In this document: positions 60,491-64,000 of the stretch, one piece after another
Layout: each line of letters starts with the position of its first letter
Position numbering within the stretch: position 1 is the stretch's first letter
Notes under the pieces: generated by a model
Databases searched by the model: none
Told to the model about the DNA's origin: nothing
The model's input: only the letters and a program-made list of their open reading frames with translations
Program-made: the position numbers and the translations under genes
Assembly: GCA_036362985.1 (NCBI GenBank)
Contig: JAYGXS010000003.1
Location: forward strand, 65,779,316 to 65,843,315
DNA length: 64,000 nucleotides
Source of the DNA: Ligula intestinalis
Lineage: Eukaryota; Platyhelminthes; Cestoda; Diphyllobothriidea; Diphyllobothriidae
Direction: 5' to 3'

Positions 60491-61094
60491 TCTGGACAAT
60501 AGAAATCTTGTTCCAGTGATCGCTTTTTCGTCTTCTGGAGCGTACTATCTAGAGGCATCTAATGAGATATCTGGAAAAATAATGCAACGCGATGTCTCAC
60601 ATGGCTTTTGCCCAGGATGCTCCTGTCTTACGAATGCTCTTTACTCGCATGAGTAGCGCGAGAGGCCACAGATACGGGTAACCCAGTTGTATCATATTTT
60701 TGCATTCAAGAATGCCTTTGTTTGCGTGCCACACAGGCTTCATTAACAGAATATTTGGAACGTATGAATACTGAAAAGACTAATTAAATGGATCAGACGT
60801 TTTTGTCCTATAGAGAACAAAAGGTCGTTGTTGGAAAGTTTACCTTGGAAAGGACAGAAGTGGAACGTTGGTTTCCACAGAGTTCCATTCTGAGTCTCTA
60901 TTCTGTCATCTCACTCTGCTGTCTCTGTCTACTGTCTCTGTCTGTACGTTAGCGGCTGCCTTAATCATTCAGGCCGTGAAGCTATCTTGCCTACGGAGGA
61001 AAAATATATGAACTGAAGTAAGTTACACTAATGACGCAAAAGAGGTCACCACTGAAGCTCGACAAACTAACTTTCCCGTTGAAGACGTGGCTTC
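60491..61094. other. No gene recognised
   Basis: AT-rich filler between LINE fragments; a CTGTCTCTGTCTACTGTCTC stretch lies at about 60917-60940. Confidence 0.4.
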
Positions 61095-61590
61095 TTAAAT
61101 TTAACGTATCTAAGTAGGGGCCATGCGCAATAACCCCGATCAAAAAGTGCCTCATAAACAGAAGTATATCATTAATGACATCGTGTTTAAGGAGGTGAAA
61201 GCGCACAAAGGTCTGAGCATTGAGGACAACCACGAACTTGATGCCATCAGAGCACTGCAGAAAAGCAGTCCTGAAGGCATCCCGTACGTTCGCTGGATCA
61301 GATATGCGCTTAAATTATTTTCCCAGATCTGTTCAGAAAATATTTCGAGTCCTTGTGAGATCACAATTATATTATGAAGTGTCAGTTTGGACACTATGGA
61401 TGAAGAAAGGTGTTAATTCCCTCGAATATGTGCAACTGAGAATGTCGTTGCTGGTCCACGGGCTCAAGAACTTACCGTACCAGAACAGATTAAAAAGGCT
61501 TGACATATTTTCCCTGTCTTACAGGCACTTACAGTGTAGCCTAGTTTGCACATTAAGGATTATCCGTGGGCAAAGTCTCTCCTGAGACCG
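61095..61590 (+). pseudogene. CR1-type LINE, reverse transcriptase thumb fragment
   Basis: Two overlapping frames read KYIINDIVFKEVKAHKGL, then RKAVLKASRTFA, VRSQLYYEVSVWTLWMKK, LKNLPYQNRLKRLDIFSLSY and LVCTLRIIRG. The order is that of the CR1 thumb. The frameshift lies around 61215-61370. It is on the opposite strand from the fragment at 59.8-60.4 kb. Confidence 0.75.
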
Positions 61591-61992
61591 AAGGATTTCT
61601 TCCAATTTGTCTGCAGAACTCACCCGTGCGGGAAAGAACTCGATTGACCTAATAAATGTTTTCTTTTTCCAGTAATTGCAGGAACATTGAACTCGCTTAC
61701 AAGTGCGAGGGTTACGCTGACATGTTGATATGGATATATCGAAAAACGACGCTTTATAACTGATATCCTAAAGCCAACCTTGAAAATTCTCGCCAGAGAT
61801 CACTTGAATGTGTGTTATTCTCTGATTCCAAAGACATCTTGAATGTTTCAAATCTTATATTAACTGTTGATAGGTAATGACTACTTCACGCTAATAATAT
61901 GTTGATGATGCCAGTTTACAGGAAATTGTAAAGGAGTTGGTAATGCACCTCTTGGGCGCCTTCCAACACCTCGAAGACCGGAAAAAACCTAC

Positions 61993-62076
61993 AACAAACT
62001 CCCTATGTTGCAGCCAGTATTGGTTTTGTTTCAGGTTTTTTGTTTTGTCAATACTGGGTGAGATAGGGAGTTTGTT
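61993..62076. repeat. Imperfect foldback, about 28-bp arms
   Basis: AACAAACTCCCTAT and CAGTATTG pair with CAATACTG and ATAGGGAGTTTGTT around a T-rich loop. It could form a hairpin RNA. No element assigned. Confidence 0.6.
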
Positions 62077-62268
62077 TCAAGTGAAAAAAACCTGCAGAAA
62101 ACTAGTTATAGCTCTCTTAAACATAGGGTAGTTTTGCTGGGTTTTAATACTTTTGGGCAGCTTATTCCAGATTGATATGGCATTTACTGAAAAGAATTGC
62201 CGGTACTTAACTGTACGTGCCATAGGAAGAAATAAAAATACGTCTCGATGACTGGCGCGTCGAGAGCG

Positions 62269-63976
62269 CTAAAGCTGCCTTATTGTACTAAGAGGATTAA
62301 AGGTTTGACCATTCAAAAGTTTAAACAGTAAAAATAGACCCTTCTGTAATCGACGAAGCCATAGGGGATCCAGCTTTATAAGTTTGCACCTTTGTTGGTA
62401 GGTTAAGTTACGGTGTTCTGTAGTGTAAACTCTTCTAGTGAAGAAGTGCTGCACCGATTCGATTTTCTTCCGTTCACTAGTGCGCAGAAGACTGAATAGA
62501 GGCGAGCAGTATTCAAGACTAGGTCTCACGTACATATTATAAAGGCTAGTTCTAACCTTGATAGTCTTAAAATTTCTAAGGATAAATCCGGTGGTTCGGC
62601 GTGCCTTTGAGACTATCAGGGCACAGTGCTCTGACAAATTGAAACTATTAGAGTAGGATATGCCCAAATCCTTGATAACTCCTGGGACATTTAGTTCGTG
62701 GCCGTCAATGCTTAATTCCGGTTGATGATCGTCACCAACAACCATAACGGAACATTTGTGCCATGAAAGGGTGAGGCGCCATGTGCAACACCACTGGGCG
62801 AGGGCCTGAAGATCCTTTTTATCAGCTCGAGCACGATTTTGCGATCTGCCGGTTTATATCGATAAGCGACTTTTAAATCATCAGCGTACATGAACGGTCT
62901 GCCATACTGAAAACAATCTGAAACGTCGTTGACAAACAGGCAAAATAGGAGCGGACCCAGTACACTACCCTGTATAACTCCACTCCTCACATGCGTGGGG
63001 TTGGAGATAACATTGCAAATTTTTACTCGTTGTGTGCGAGCATCCAAATAGGAAGATATGAAGTTCAGTGGCTTGCTACCTATGCCGAAGGAGGCCAGTT
63101 TCAGAAGGAGGAGGTTATGATCGACCCGATCAAAGGCCTTAGTAAAATCAAAATAGACGCTATAAGTGGCAAAACCGCTTTCTTTAGATTGCAGCACATA
63201 ATCAAAGGAAGAGAGCTGGCAGGTGTCACAAGATCATTTCTCGAGAAAGCCATGTTGAACTGTATTGAGCAGGTTTTTCTCTGTCAAGTGACGCATCATC
63301 TTTTCTTGGATTAAGGTCTCCAAGATCTTCGAGGCTGCGGGAAGTGTATTTATTGGCCTAAAGTTGTCGAATGATGTCGATCGGCCATGCTTGCGAATAG
63401 GCATTATGTACGATTCCTTCCACAACGAAGGAAAGGTTTCGCTCTCAAGAGCAAGATTAAATACCTTACAAAGAATAGACGGAAAGATATCATTCGCTTC
63501 AGCTTTTAGAAGGCTAACTGGGACGCCATCTGGTCCTGGACTATAGGATTCACGATAACGACGAATGGCTACAGTCACATCCCAGACGGTAAAACTTATG
63601 GTTTCGAGTATGGCACCCGTCCAAGCCTGGATAACCGGAGGTGCAGCGAACGAGCTTTCACTAAAATTTTTGGATAGGAACGCATAAAAGCTATCGGCGG
63701 TCAACTTAGCGTCAGCTATGTGGTTTCCTAAAGCATCTTGAAGTATGGGGTGTTGCGCTTCCTCTGCGCTTTTACTGTACGCGAAAAGAGTTTCGCAACA
63801 TTAACGGAAGGGTTTTCAGCAAAGTGAGCCTCATTGGCTATCTGCTTTTCTTCGGAGAGCTTCTTAGCCTGCTCAAAGATCAGTGTGATCAAGGGCAGAA
63901 CGGAAGTGTCGTTCTGCCGATGCAAACGACGAGAGAGTTTACGCAGCCTACGACGGAAAGACAGAGGAAGGTACAC
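62269..63976 (-). pseudogene. Reverse transcriptase ORF of the minus-strand LINE (two frameshifts, one stop)
   Basis: In minus-strand order: KLSRRLHRQN, NPSVNVAKLF (63976-63728), then SPGPDGVPVSLLK, NFRPINTLPAASKILE, VQHGFLEK and TGA (63704-63234), then YFDFTKAFDRVDHNLLL, GVIQGSVLGPLLF, FMYADDLKVAYRY (63197-62830), then LGISYSNSFNLSEH, VRPSLEYCSPLF and NPLSTIRQL (62745-62269). FDFTKAFD and YADD are the catalytic boxes and are intact. The TGA stands where the family has arginine in HGF-GRSC, so CGA to TGA is a likely cause. Confidence 0.88.
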
Positions 63977-64000
63977 TTCATCCTTGACATGTATTACTTT
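62269..64000 (-). mobile_element. CR1/Jockey-type LINE, minus strand, running off the window
   Basis: Most of the reverse transcriptase and its C-terminus are present, ending at a stop near 62269. Breaks: a +1/-1 shift in a CCCC run near 63748, TGA at 63234-63236, and a shift in an AAAAA run near 62825. Otherwise the frames line up. The 5' part (endonuclease) lies beyond position 64000. Confidence 0.85.

Overview
This window is eukaryotic nuclear DNA, most likely from a parasitic flatworm, and a tapeworm fits better than a fluke. The coding signal is a chain of short exons with GT/AG borders, separated by kilobase introns packed with decayed retroelements. One intron is only 29 nt, a size class known in flatworm genes. 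Penelope-like elements, CR1/Jockey-type LINEs, a Ty3/gypsy element, tRNA-derived SINEs and small foldback elements fit the same picture. The species assignment is inference.

Region by region: (1) 1.7-11.0 kb holds the last three recognisable exons of an EXTL3/rib-2-like exostosin (GT64 glycosyltransferase), plus strand, with its 5' part outside the window. Its 7.7 kb intron carries a nearly intact APE-type LINE (about 3.9-7.2 kb). The LINE protein opens with a 2A-like ribosome-skipping motif and a PHD-type zinc finger. A second, decayed leader copy follows the LINE, and related direct repeats bracket the block. (2) 13.0-15.6 kb is an internally deleted Ty3/gypsy element on the minus strand with both LTRs and a perfect 5-bp target-site duplication. 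(3) 18.1-55.8 kb is the gene for kinesin-associated protein 3 (KAP3/KIFAP3), plus strand, 13 exons matched by homology plus two less certain 3' exons.

The KAP3 introns are the mobile-element archive. Intron 4 holds an antisense exon of a Cys-loop (nicotinic acetylcholine type) receptor, sitting between two copies of one MITE family. Intron 7 has a LINE leader copy followed by a Helitron helicase fragment. Intron 8 has a SINE and a short element with perfect 117-bp inverted repeats and a 13-bp direct repeat. Introns 12-14 contain Penelope-like fragments with hammerhead-ribozyme-like cores. (4) 57.6-64.0 kb is a graveyard of CR1-type LINE pieces on both strands; the last runs off the window.

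The two host genes are not functionally linked. The exostosin builds heparan/chondroitin-type chains in the Golgi. KAP3 links the kinesin-2 motor pair to cargo in cilia. Exon borders were set by reading frame, splice sites and recalled family similarity; no alignment or search was run.
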